64,000 bases of DNA from CAWBQO01 sp963790965 (GTDB lineage Bacteria; Bacteroidota; Rhodothermia; Rhodothermales; DASSAV01). Under the pieces are notes generated by a model. The model was not told the origin of the DNA and did not search any database. It saw only the letters and a program-made list of their open reading frames with translations. Position numbers and translations under genes: made by a program. This document shows positions 1 to 7,712 of this stretch, piece after piece (the first letter of the stretch is position 1; each line of letters opens with the position of its first letter). The stretch lies in assembly GCA_963790965.1 (NCBI GenBank), contig CAWBQO010000003.1, forward strand, positions 992,001 to 1,056,000. Reading direction: 5' to 3'.

Positions 1-288
1 GCCCACCGCTTTTTTGTCCGTGGTGAAGAGGTTGAACTGACACCCCGCGAGTTTGCCCTTCTCTCCTACCTGATCCGGCATCACGGCAGCCTTTGTACCC
101 GCGATCAGATCCTCGACGGCGTGTGGGGCATCAACTTCGACACCGGCACCAACATGGTCGATGTTTACACCTACTTCATTCGTCGCAAGCTGGAGGCACG
201 CGGCGTCACCGGCATCATCCAGACGGTTCGCGGTCGCGGCTACCGGCTCGTGCTGCCGGAGAACGCCCCAGAGGCGGCTTTGCAGTAA
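1..288 (+). CDS. Response regulator, OmpR/PhoB winged-helix C-terminus (partial)
   Basis: The window opens inside this gene; 95 residues and the stop are visible in frame 1. The visible part is a complete OmpR/PhoB-type DNA-binding winged helix: the LTPREFALLSYL start of helix 1, a TRDQILDGVWG helix, the NMVDVYTYFIRRKLE recognition helix and the TVRGRGYRL wing. In this family an N-terminal receiver domain is phosphorylated by a histidine kinase and the winged helix binds promoter repeats. The receiver, and any neighbouring kinase, lie before base 1, so target and signal cannot be inferred. Confidence 0.9.
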   Translation, partial: AHRFFVRGEEVELTPREFALLSYLIRHHGSLCTRDQILDGVWGINFDTGTNMVDVYTYFIRRKLEARGVTGIIQTVRGRGYRLVLPENAPEAALQ

Positions 289-552
289 GACGAAGAAGCG
301 TTGCTTGCGGCCGGGATTCAGGAGAAGGGCTGCGGGGCGTGGCGCCGGACTAACGTTCTCCTCTCTCATGATCTAATGAAACCGCAGACCCGTAAGGCCG
401 ACTTTTCCGGGAGGCTCAACCTGATGAATTGTAGGGTGGACTACTTCCCCACGGCTCGCGAGCAAACGCATTTAATCCGTCTTTAATGCAGACAGGCGCG
501 CAAGAAGCGACCTTGCGCAAGGTTCAAACAAGCTGCATTTGGGGGTGATCGT
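289..552. other. Intergenic, no gene seen
   Basis: About 260 bases between the response regulator stop and the next start. The open frames here are short and show no recognisable protein. No convincing terminator or promoter pair was found. Confidence 0.5.
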
Positions 553-1335
553 GTGTTGGAGAGTGGGCGCAAGATGGGCGGTGTGGCGGCGCTGGCCACG
601 GGGATTTGTGGAGCCGCATTTGTGGCTGCAACGATCTTCGCCTCGGCCGAACTTGCCGGGACAAACGAAGAAGCGCGGGCGTGCCTGATGGCTGACTATG
701 CGCTGGCGCTCACGGGCCTCTTTGGGCTTGCCGCCATTCCGGCACTCACGGCCTGGATCACCCCGGCCGCCTTCGGCTGGATCTCGTGGACGCGCAACGT
801 TGCCCTCCTTGGTTGCGGCGTACTGACGGTGCTCAGCCTCTGGCAGGCAGATTATGACCGGCTGCCGTCGGGCGAAGACATCGGCGCAGCGACGGAGGCG
901 ATGGAGGCCGGCCTGCCCGAGTTCGATCCAGCCGTTACCACCATGGTGAAGAGCCTTGTGGACCGGGCACCGACGGGATGGCTGGAGGTGGCGGGTATCG
1001 GACTGTGGATCGCGAGCCTGAGCGCGGCAGCCTTGCGCACCGGCACGGTACCGGCCGCATGGTGTGGCATCGGCATGGCCGCGGGCGGACTCTCCTTTTG
1101 CACCTCCTTCGGTGCTGCCTTGGGGGACATTTCTTTGCAGACCTTTGGCGCGTTCAGCGGTCTCTTCGTTGTGCCGTTCTGGTTCGCGTGGTCGGGAATG
1201 CTGCTGCTCATGAAGCCACATAAAGCTGCGACAGAGCGGGTGCTGCCGGTTGCCGAAGCTCGTCCTGCGACTCCGCCGCGTAGCCGCCGATCGGCGGGTG
1301 TGCGCCGCGCCGCCATTCGGTTGTGGCCGAGTTAG
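553..1335 (+). CDS. Six-TM integral membrane protein of unknown function
   Basis: This encodes 260 residues. Hydrophobic stretches near residues 10-30, 50-68, 78-95, 145-163, 170-190 and 198-220 predict six membrane helices. A short polar loop between helices 3 and 4 carries acidic residues, and the C-terminal tail is arginine-rich and may be cytosolic. The start chosen is GTG at 553; an ATG 33 codons upstream is absent, and an in-frame ATG lies 10 codons downstream. The layout recalls small DUF4386-like membrane proteins but I cannot assign a family. Its stop overlaps the stop of the convergent GNAT-C39 gene by three bases (1333-1335 against 1332-1334). Confidence 0.6.
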   Translation: MLESGRKMGGVAALATGICGAAFVAATIFASAELAGTNEEARACLMADYALALTGLFGLAAIPALTAWITPAAFGWISWTRNVALLGCGVLTVLSLWQADYDRLPSGEDIGAATEAMEAGLPEFDPAVTTMVKSLVDRAPTGWLEVAGIGLWIASLSAAALRTGTVPAAWCGIGMAAGGLSFCTSFGAALGDISLQTFGAFSGLFVVPFWFAWSGMLLLMKPHKAATERVLPVAEARPATPPRSRRSAGVRRAAIRLWPS

Positions 1336-2468
1336 CTTAAAGGCTGATCCGACGGAGGCTGCAAGTCGGAGAAGTCAAATGCGTCCTTGCCGAGGACTAC
1401 CATGGTGCGCACGCCTCTGGCACCCCAGCGGTTCAGGCGCGTGAAGTCCCGTTCGTGAATCGGCATATGGTGTCCCTCGTACGCCGGCGTGTCGTCCGGC
1501 ACGTAGGGATCATGAATGTAGACAAAGTGCTCGTCGTAGCCGGTTACGACCACCCAGTGCGGCACTTTCTCCCCGTAAAGCCGGTAGCCGCTCACGAGCA
1601 AGATGACGACGAGACCCAGATCGACGGCGCGTCTGATGTGGGCGGGTGAGAGGTGGCGGTACGCGACTGGCCTCCCGAGTTCCTTCAGCGTGCGCTTGAA
1701 GGACCGGTGCGCCAGTTCGATCACCTCCTTCTTTTCCGCATTGCGGACGGTTGCGATGAACGGCACATCGCGGTCGCTGGTGACGACGAGCGGCACGAGG
1801 CCGTGCCTCGACGCTGCTACGGCCATCCCTTCCGCGCTGCACCCGCCGACGCCCGAGGTCATGAAGATGGTCGTTGCCTCTCGCCACAAGTCGATTTCAA
1901 CGTACCGCGTCAGGCGCGTTTTCGGATTGAAGTGCTTGAGCGCCATCATCAGGCACGCAGCGCCGCAAGTGAAATCGGTAGTCTGCCGGTAAAACGGCAC
2001 CGGCAGGCTCGTGGCGGGGACGTGTCCTTCGACGGCGCTCATCTGGAGGCGAAGCGCCGTTGCGCCGTCCTCGTAGTAGTCCTCGATGTGCCCTGCGGGC
2101 CGAAATCCGCGTTTGCGATAAAGCTGAATGGCTTCTTCATTGTCGTCGCGCACTTCGAGCCGAAGCAGCAGTCGGCCACGCGCAATGGTTGCCTCCAGCG
2201 AGGCGTCCACGAGCGCGCGGCCGAATCCTTTGCCGCGATGCGCGGGCGAGACTGCAAGCGAATAGAGACGGGCGGCGGCAAGTCCTTTTCTAAAGAGCAG
2301 CACGGCCCCGCCGACAATCTCGCCCGCTTCCTCCGCCACGAGCACCGTTGCAGAATGGCGATGGAGTAGACGCCGGTAGCTGCTGCGCGTAATGCGGTCG
2401 CCGGAGAAACTCAAGATCTCTATTCCGGCAAGCGCCGGAAGATCATCGAGGGTTGCCGGGCGAATCAT
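1332..2468 (-). CDS. GNAT acetyltransferase fused to C39-like cysteine peptidase
   Basis: This is a two-domain fusion of 378 residues. Residues 1-145 are a GNAT N-acetyltransferase with the acetyl-CoA loop PAHRGKGFGRAL (about 75-86) and the RimI-like ending YRKRGF. Residues 155-345 are a papain/C39-like peptidase domain with TDFTCGAACLMMAL (Cys168), VPHWVVVTGY (His304) and YIHDPY (Asp320), so the Cys-His-Asp triad looks intact. There is no ABC transporter portion, so it is not a bacteriocin exporter. It is the last gene of a minus-strand trio, 12 bases after the ATP-grasp gene. In published comparative genomics such GNAT-peptidase fusions sit beside RimK-like ligases and are predicted to make or trim peptide conjugates. 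The substrate is unknown. Confidence 0.85.
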   Translation of the reverse strand: MIRPATLDDLPALAGIEILSFSGDRITRSSYRRLLHRHSATVLVAEEAGEIVGGAVLLFRKGLAAARLYSLAVSPAHRGKGFGRALVDASLEATIARGRLLLRLEVRDDNEEAIQLYRKRGFRPAGHIEDYYEDGATALRLQMSAVEGHVPATSLPVPFYRQTTDFTCGAACLMMALKHFNPKTRLTRYVEIDLWREATTIFMTSGVGGCSAEGMAVAASRHGLVPLVVTSDRDVPFIATVRNAEKKEVIELAHRSFKRTLKELGRPVAYRHLSPAHIRRAVDLGLVVILLVSGYRLYGEKVPHWVVVTGYDEHFVYIHDPYVPDDTPAYEGHHMPIHERDFTRLNRWGARGVRTMVVLGKDAFDFSDLQPPSDQPLS

Positions 2469-2480
2469 GGGAGGACCGGT

Positions 2481-3374
2481 TTAAAGAGGGCGATCCGGGT
2501 TTTCGACGAGATGGCGAACGATGCGCTCATAAAGATCCGGCGCAAAGCGATCCTCGTCACCGGCATTGATGGAAGGATTGTCGTTGACCTCGATGACCAC
2601 GACTTTGCCGTCTGCCGTCTGCTTCAGATCCACACCGTAGAGGCCCGTCCCGATAACGGACGCTGCCCGGACGGCCACGTCCACAACCTCCTCGGGTGCC
2701 TGATGCACCGGCACGGTTTCGACGCGGCCATATTCGATGTGCCCGTCGATCACCGCCTGAACTTTGAACGTTTTGGCCGGAATGAGGTAGCGGCAGGTGT
2801 AGAGCGGCTTTCCGCCGAGCACGCCGACACGCCAGTCGAACTCGGTGCGAATGAAAGCCTGCACGATCAGCCGGTCCGCCCGGTGAAGAAAGCGCCGGCC
2901 GGTTTCGACGAAGGTGGCCGGCCTGTCGACCTTCTCCACATGGGAAGAGAACGAGCTGCTGGGCGCTTTGAGGATCAGCGGACGGCCGAACGCCACGAAC
3001 ATCTCTTCAGCCGCTTCAAGGGTCACCTCTTTCGGGCGTAAGAACCGGGTGGGCGGTATAGGAACACCGGCCTTCTGCAGATGCCCGTACATGGCTACCT
3101 TGTCGCAGCAAATGCGGATCGAGCGCGAGTCGTCGATGACCGGCATCCCGTTCATCTCAGCGATACGGGAGGCGACATAACTTGCGTTGAGCGGATCCGT
3201 GAGCGCGCGTATGAACAGCGCGTCGTATCGCGGGATCTTGTGCAGTTCCGGCCTGAACAGGTAATGCACTTCGTTTCCAAGCCCCTCGGCCGCACTCTTG
3301 AACCGCATGAGCGCTTCGAGTTCTTCCGACCGTGAGATCGTGTAGCGCTCGACGAATACTGCCAGTTTAGCCAT
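2481..3374 (-). CDS. RimK-like ATP-grasp amino-acid/peptide ligase
   Basis: This encodes 297 residues from the ATG at 3374, preceded by a GAGGAAAG Shine-Dalgarno-like run; the longer frame from 3416 would overlap the upstream gene. The ATP-grasp features are in order: PLILKAPSSSFSS (nucleotide loop and lysine), VQAFIRTEFDWRVGVLGG (central strand) and the metal-binding end GVDLKQ...VIEVNDNPSINAGDED with Glu and Asn ligands. The family ligates an amine, usually an amino acid such as glutamate, to a carboxylate through an acyl-phosphate. The start codon is one base after the stop of the upstream gene, so the two are almost certainly cotranslated. RimK proper adds glutamate to ribosomal protein S6. 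The operon partners here argue for a different substrate. Confidence 0.85.
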   Translation of the reverse strand: MAKLAVFVERYTISRSEELEALMRFKSAAEGLGNEVHYLFRPELHKIPRYDALFIRALTDPLNASYVASRIAEMNGMPVIDDSRSIRICCDKVAMYGHLQKAGVPIPPTRFLRPKEVTLEAAEEMFVAFGRPLILKAPSSSFSSHVEKVDRPATFVETGRRFLHRADRLIVQAFIRTEFDWRVGVLGGKPLYTCRYLIPAKTFKVQAVIDGHIEYGRVETVPVHQAPEEVVDVAVRAASVIGTGLYGVDLKQTADGKVVVIEVNDNPSINAGDEDRFAPDLYERIVRHLVENPDRPL

Positions 3375-3375
3375 A

Positions 3376-3966
3376 CTACTTACTTTCCTCTTCGGCCGCT
3401 GAAGAAATGCGGTCAAGGCGGTTCGCGGTGCCCTGCCGTGTCCGCGGGCGCTCGATGGCGCTGAGCAAGAACGAGCCGTCGGCGCACTCTATTAGCCGCA
3501 CGTGAGCGGCGGGCAGGCCGAAGACGTCAGTGAGACGCGCAGCCCACTCCTTGAAACGGGCATCTGAAGCCGCGCCGTCCCACAGGTCAAAGTCAACCAA
3601 TTGCGCTCCCGCCGGCATAGCCTGGCAGCAGATGACGAACTTCCCTCGGCGGGAGACGCGGCGGGCGGCCTCGTGCCAGTCCTCGTCCTCTCGAACCACC
3701 GCGAAGCTCCTCGCGAACGGATTGACGCCATAGAGGACCGCAGGCGGCTCAAAGGCTCCGTTGGTAAACGTCCATTTGGGAACGGGAATGCCGGCCGCAC
3801 GCGCCTTCTCCAGAGCGATGGGCACGATGTAGGCATCCAATACCTCCTCGCACGTTGGCACGCCGGTCGTCTCCTCCAGCTCTGCCTTCACGCAGGCATA
3901 GTAGCCGTCTCCCAGGTACTCGTAATCGTGCCCCGGGGGTGCAGAGGGTGGCTTTTGAGTGTTCAA
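3376..3966 (-). CDS. Probable stand-alone RLAN-like partner of the ATP-grasp ligase
   Basis: This encodes 196 soluble residues with no signal peptide. The start of the domain, YLGDGYYACVKAELEETTG, resembles the GYY-x4-AE signature I remember from the RLAN domain that is normally fused to the N-terminus of RimK-like ATP-grasp ligases. A proline-rich middle (NGAFEPPAVLYGVNPF) and an ICCQAMPAGAQ segment follow. I know no enzymatic motif in it. It is the first gene of the trio, one base upstream of the ligase, so a role as substrate-recognition or scaffold subunit is a reasonable inference. The family call rests on recall and needs a profile search; the gene itself is secure from length, coupling and codon use. 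Confidence 0.55.
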   Translation of the reverse strand: MNTQKPPSAPPGHDYEYLGDGYYACVKAELEETTGVPTCEEVLDAYIVPIALEKARAAGIPVPKWTFTNGAFEPPAVLYGVNPFARSFAVVREDEDWHEAARRVSRRGKFVICCQAMPAGAQLVDFDLWDGAASDARFKEWAARLTDVFGLPAAHVRLIECADGSFLLSAIERPRTRQGTANRLDRISSAAEEESK

Positions 3967-4017
3967 AGAGGAAGTATCAGGATGCGTGCGTGAGCGCGGT
4001 GCTGCTCCGCTTTAGAG

Positions 4018-4040
4018 GAGCGCGTTCTTAAACGGCGCTC
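4018..4040 (-). terminator. Imperfect hairpin downstream of glmM
   Basis: Arms 4018-4026 and 4031-4040 pair with one bulge and a four-base loop, 40 bases after the glmM stop on the minus strand. No T-tract follows, so this is at best a weak terminator. Confidence 0.3.
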
Positions 4041-4081
4041 ATTACCGAAGGAACGCTTGCAAGTTTCGGCGCATCGCGCCC

Positions 4082-5485
4082 TCAGGCGGCGGCTCCAGAT
4101 CTCGCTATCTTCTTCATTTCAGCCATAAAGCGCTCCGCAAGGTCCTGCGCCTTTTCCGGCGTTTTCGCTTCGGCATAGACCCGGATGATCGGCTCCGTGT
4201 TGGACTTCCGGAGGTGAACCCAGCCGTCGGCGAAATCTATTTTGAGACCGTCGATGATCGAGTGTTCTTCGCCGGCATACCGTTCAGCCATGGCGGCGAG
4301 CACCGCGTCGGGATCGCTGTCGCCGGTGGGCGTCTTGCTCTTGCAGATATGATATTCAGGAAGCGTGGCGCGAAGCTCGGCGAGGGTGCAACTTTCGTTG
4401 GCCAGATGCTGAAGAACCATAGCGATGCCGACCAGCGCATCGCGTCCATAGTGCAGATCCGGCAAGATGACACCGCCATTGCCTTCGCCGCCGAGCACCG
4501 CGCCCACCTCCTGCATTTTCTTGACGACGTTGATCTCGCCCACGGCTGAACGCCACGAGCGGACCCCGTAGCGTTCCGCAAGGTCGTCGATGGCGCGGGA
4601 GCTTGACAGGTTTGTCGCAAAGTCGCCGGGGCGGAAGCGCCATAGAAAATCAGCGGCGATCACCTGCGTAAGTTCTTCACTCACATAGCGGCCGCCGTTC
4701 TCGATGAGCGCGAGACGATCTACGTCGGGATCGACCACAATGCCGAGATCTGCACCTTTCTGCTTGACCGCCTGAATGGTTTCCGTGAGGTTTTCCGGCA
4801 GCGGCTCCGCCACGTGCGCAAAGAGGCCGGTCGGCTCGCAGTTCAGGCAGATGATGTTCTCTTCCTCGACGCCAAGCCGTCTTAGTAGCGCCGGCACCGC
4901 CAGGCCGCCCACCGAATTGATGCCGTCCACAACGACGCGGAAGTTGCGGCCGCGAATCACCTCGCGGTCGATGAATGGCAACGCGAGAATGGCATCGAGA
5001 TGTGCTTCCAGAAAGTCCTTTTCTGAAAACGCGCCGAGCGCGTCATAGCGAACCGCCTTGCCCGGACCCTCTTCAGCCAACCGGATCACCTCCTGGGCCT
5101 CGGCGGGAGAGAGAAACTCGCCTTTCTCATTGAGCAGTTTGAGCGCGTTCCATTCTGCCGGATTGTGGCTCGCCGATAGAATGATTCCCCCGGCGGCACC
5201 TTCCTGGAGGACCGCCATTTCCACCGTTGGCGTCGTAGCCATGCCCGCATCCACGATGTCGCAGCCATACGACTGGGCGGTCGCAGCGACGATGCGCGCG
5301 CAGACCTCGCCCGTTATCCGGCCGTCCCTTCCCACGATGATGGTGGGGCGGCGATCCGCACGGCGGCCTCGGCACCAGGTGGCAAAAGCAGCGGTGAACC
5401 GGACGAGCACCGACGGGTCCAGCCCGTCGCCGAAGATGCCGCGAATGCCGGAAATGGAAACAATGAGTGTGCCCTCGCTGGCCAT
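4082..5485 (-). CDS. glmM: Phosphoglucosamine mutase (archaeal-type loops)
   Basis: This 467-residue alpha-phosphohexomutase should interconvert glucosamine-6-P and glucosamine-1-P on the way to UDP-GlcNAc, peptidoglycan and LPS. All four active-site loops are present: ISGIRG at the N-terminus, the phosphoserine loop ILSASHNPAEWNALK (Ser106), the metal loop VDPDVDRLAL, the sugar loop GGEGNGGVILP, and the phosphate loop RKSNTEPIIRVYAEA. The DPDVDR and EGNGG forms match the archaeal/Bacteroidota GlmM subfamily rather than the E. coli DGDGDR/GEQSGH type. A phosphomannomutase activity in addition cannot be excluded. The gene stands alone, with hairpin-like sequence downstream and a repeat-bearing intergenic region upstream. 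Confidence 0.88.
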   Translation of the reverse strand: MASEGTLIVSISGIRGIFGDGLDPSVLVRFTAAFATWCRGRRADRRPTIIVGRDGRITGEVCARIVAATAQSYGCDIVDAGMATTPTVEMAVLQEGAAGGIILSASHNPAEWNALKLLNEKGEFLSPAEAQEVIRLAEEGPGKAVRYDALGAFSEKDFLEAHLDAILALPFIDREVIRGRNFRVVVDGINSVGGLAVPALLRRLGVEEENIICLNCEPTGLFAHVAEPLPENLTETIQAVKQKGADLGIVVDPDVDRLALIENGGRYVSEELTQVIAADFLWRFRPGDFATNLSSSRAIDDLAERYGVRSWRSAVGEINVVKKMQEVGAVLGGEGNGGVILPDLHYGRDALVGIAMVLQHLANESCTLAELRATLPEYHICKSKTPTGDSDPDAVLAAMAERYAGEEHSIIDGLKIDFADGWVHLRKSNTEPIIRVYAEAKTPEKAQDLAERFMAEMKKIARSGAAA

Positions 5486-5812
5486 AGGTTGACTTCGATT
5501 TTAGAAGATGAAGTGCGTAAGCCGCAGTTTAGGAGGCTGTTGAGACAAAGGGAATTCAGACCGGGCATCAAAGGCGGTGTGAGTGGAGTCCACAGTGAAC
5601 GAAAGCAAGGCTTGGATGCTTCGCTTCGCTTCGCATGACACGCGCGGGATGTTCTGCTTTTCATGTGCGCCGCCCTGTTTCGCCTCCTCCGACACCCCCG
5701 CTTGCCATCCTGAACCGAGTGAAGGATCTACCCTTTCCGGCTGCTAAGAGGCTGTCGCGGTATGGCGCACATACCTGTTGTCAACGTTCAAATGAATTAG
5801 ATCGACAGTCCC
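5486..5812. other. Intergenic with degenerate dispersed-repeat fragments
   Basis: 327 bases between glmM and the subtilase. No gene is seen. Two stretches (about 5595-5645 and 5705-5735) look like pieces of the widespread GCGAAGCGAAG / GAGTGAAGGATCT intergenic repeat family; they are described separately. Confidence 0.5.
5595..5738 (-). repeat. Degenerate intergenic repeat pieces (CHAKRSEAS and GSTL types)
   Basis: On the minus strand 5595-5645 contains GCGAAGCGAAGCGAAGCAT, whose spurious translation is the familiar CHAKRSEASK string found in many bacterial intergenic regions. On the plus strand 5707-5738 contains CCTGAACCGAGTGAAGGATC, a second member of the same style. Both are related in design to the tandem copy at 31.3 kb. 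They are short, non-coding and imperfect. Confidence 0.5.
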
Positions 5813-7492
5813 TCAGCGAATGTGGGCGACTTTCCCGAGTTTAACGGCATCGCCCGTGCGTAAGCTGAAGAAGTAAATGCCGGACGGCGCAGCGGCGAGG
5901 GCGGGCAAGTCCACGCGCGCGCCGGGTGCCAGAAGCCCCCGGAAAGATTCTCCCACCGGCCGGCCCAGAAGATCGTATACGCTGATCGTGACCTGTGCTG
6001 CCTGCGGCAGGTGAACAAACAGCGCACAGTCTGAAAGGCAGGGGTTCGGAACGGCAACGGCAGACGGCCCGGCGAGATCCTCGTCCGGCGTCTCGGTCTG
6101 AAGCCGCGCGCGAGCCATGCGGATCGCCTCCGCAGCGTTGACAATGCCCCAGCCAAGATCGTTGTCCGGTGCGGCTGATTGACTCGCGGTGGAAAGCAGA
6201 ATCTGGCGCACGTCCATCGGCTTCAACGTCGGATTGACTTGAAGCAACTGCGCCACGACGCCTGAAACGAGCGGGGCAGAAAACGACGTACCGTCGCCCA
6301 TCCAGTACCCTCCACCGGCCTGCGCCGCCACGACTCCCGAACCCAGCGCAGCTACTTCGGGCTTGATGCGCCCGTCGACCGTTGGGCCACGGCTGCTAAA
6401 GAAGGCGCGCGTCGAATCCGGCCCAACCGCGCCGACGGTAAGGATAGAGTCCGCGTCACCGGGCGTCCCGATATAAAACCAGCAACCGTCACTCGGAGCC
6501 GCGCACCCTTCGTTTCCGGCAGACGCTACGATCACGACGCCCCGCGATGCCGCGGCGGCGACGGCGCGCGACGTGATCGCCGTGCGCCCGTTGATGTCTG
6601 CCCGCGTGTACGAACGTTCGCCGGGATCGAATTCGGTGTACCCGAGCGAAACATTGACGACATCCGCGCCCTGAGCTTCCAGCCACTCCAACCCTGCGAC
6701 GAAGTAGTCTTCCTCCTGGTTCGTCTCCGACGGGGCGTACTCGGTCGTCGCCGCAAGGACAGAGGCACCGTACGCCGGGCCTGCAAACACATTGGCCTGA
6801 TAACCCACCGCGATCGACGCCACCCAGAAGCCGTGGTAGCTCGTCTGCTCCTTTCCCGTGAAGTTGCGAACTGCCAAAAGCCGATCTTCGGCCTTCATCT
6901 TGTCGAAGACGGGATGGTTGAACTCGTTAAAGCTCGTGTCGAGAAAGCCGAGCCGCACGCCCGTGCCATTGATCCCCTCCGCGAGCGGCCCAACGTCGTT
7001 CATGAGGTCCAACTGGCGACGCGCGTACCCCGGATTGATGTCGTCAGGCGAAGCCGCAACCATGCTCCACGCGCCCACAGGTGCCTCGTCCGGCATCTTT
7101 GCCGAAGTTGCAGGATCGACGCGGCCAACAGGCACCACGGCATCGACGAAGGGCAGCCCTTCGACCGCCGCCCGCTCCTCCGGAAGCAGCACCGCACTCG
7201 CCGCCCGGAGCCACCGGCTGACGACGAGCGGCTCGACCCCGGCCGCGCGAAGGCGCTCAAGTGTCGCCTCCGAAACTGGCCGGTCCAAGACGGCGGCACC
7301 CGCACTCCCCCGCAACGCCCGGCGCTGCACGGCGGCTTCTTCCATGGCCTCCGGCAATGGACTTGAAGAACCTGGATCAGATTTGAAGAAAACCCAGTAC
7401 TTTACGGAGGCACCCGGCGCGCTTTGCGCGAGGGCAGCGGGTGCGTAGAAGAACACGCCGAGAACAATCAGGAGGCGAAAGAACGTGCGCAT
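5813..7492 (-). CDS. Secreted subtilisin-like S8 protease with T9SS sorting domain
   Basis: This encodes 559 residues. Residues 1-22 are a Sec signal peptide ending ALAQ, and a prodomain-like region follows to about 150. The S8 domain carries the catalytic Asp185 in LGFLDTSF, His220 in SYHGFWVAS, the oxyanion Asn327 in SAGNEG and Ser403 in GTSFSAPLVSG. The first motif is DTS rather than DTG. Cysteines in NEGCAAPSDGC may form a disulfide. Residues from about 475 (AVPNPCLSDCALFVHL...YDLLGRPVGE...GIYFFSLRTGD) form a type A C-terminal sorting domain, which sends cargo through the type IX secretion system in Bacteroidota. It should act outside the cell or on its surface as a general protease. It is monocistronic and divergent from the NADP reductase. 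Confidence 0.92.
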   Translation of the reverse strand: MRTFFRLLIVLGVFFYAPAALAQSAPGASVKYWVFFKSDPGSSSPLPEAMEEAAVQRRALRGSAGAAVLDRPVSEATLERLRAAGVEPLVVSRWLRAASAVLLPEERAAVEGLPFVDAVVPVGRVDPATSAKMPDEAPVGAWSMVAASPDDINPGYARRQLDLMNDVGPLAEGINGTGVRLGFLDTSFNEFNHPVFDKMKAEDRLLAVRNFTGKEQTSYHGFWVASIAVGYQANVFAGPAYGASVLAATTEYAPSETNQEEDYFVAGLEWLEAQGADVVNVSLGYTEFDPGERSYTRADINGRTAITSRAVAAAASRGVVIVASAGNEGCAAPSDGCWFYIGTPGDADSILTVGAVGPDSTRAFFSSRGPTVDGRIKPEVAALGSGVVAAQAGGGYWMGDGTSFSAPLVSGVVAQLLQVNPTLKPMDVRQILLSTASQSAAPDNDLGWGIVNAAEAIRMARARLQTETPDEDLAGPSAVAVPNPCLSDCALFVHLPQAAQVTISVYDLLGRPVGESFRGLLAPGARVDLPALAAAPSGIYFFSLRTGDAVKLGKVAHIR

Positions 7493-7712
7493 GTTTGGGT
7501 CGGCAATGGTAGCGGAAGAAGCCTCTGTGACGCCCGGATCGTGCGGCGGGATCCGGAGGCATCCCCGGCGTCACGCTCGGCGGCGTCTTGAGAAAAGCAA
7601 GATCGGTTTGTAGGAGATTCCCCGCTACCGGCGATCCGCCAAAAGTACGCACTTTCCTTCCAATGTTTAGTTTGCAATCCAGAAGTGCTTTTGTTGACGA
7701 GGTAGAATTGCG

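Noticed and set aside
472..1221. 249-residue minus-strand ORF over the six-TM membrane protein
   Set aside because: It is antisense to a plausible membrane protein, has low-complexity charged composition and no domain; treated as a shadow frame.
1332..2468. Bacteriocin ABC exporter with C39 peptidase
   Set aside because: The C39-like domain is fused to a GNAT domain, not to membrane and ATPase domains, and no leader-peptide genes are nearby.
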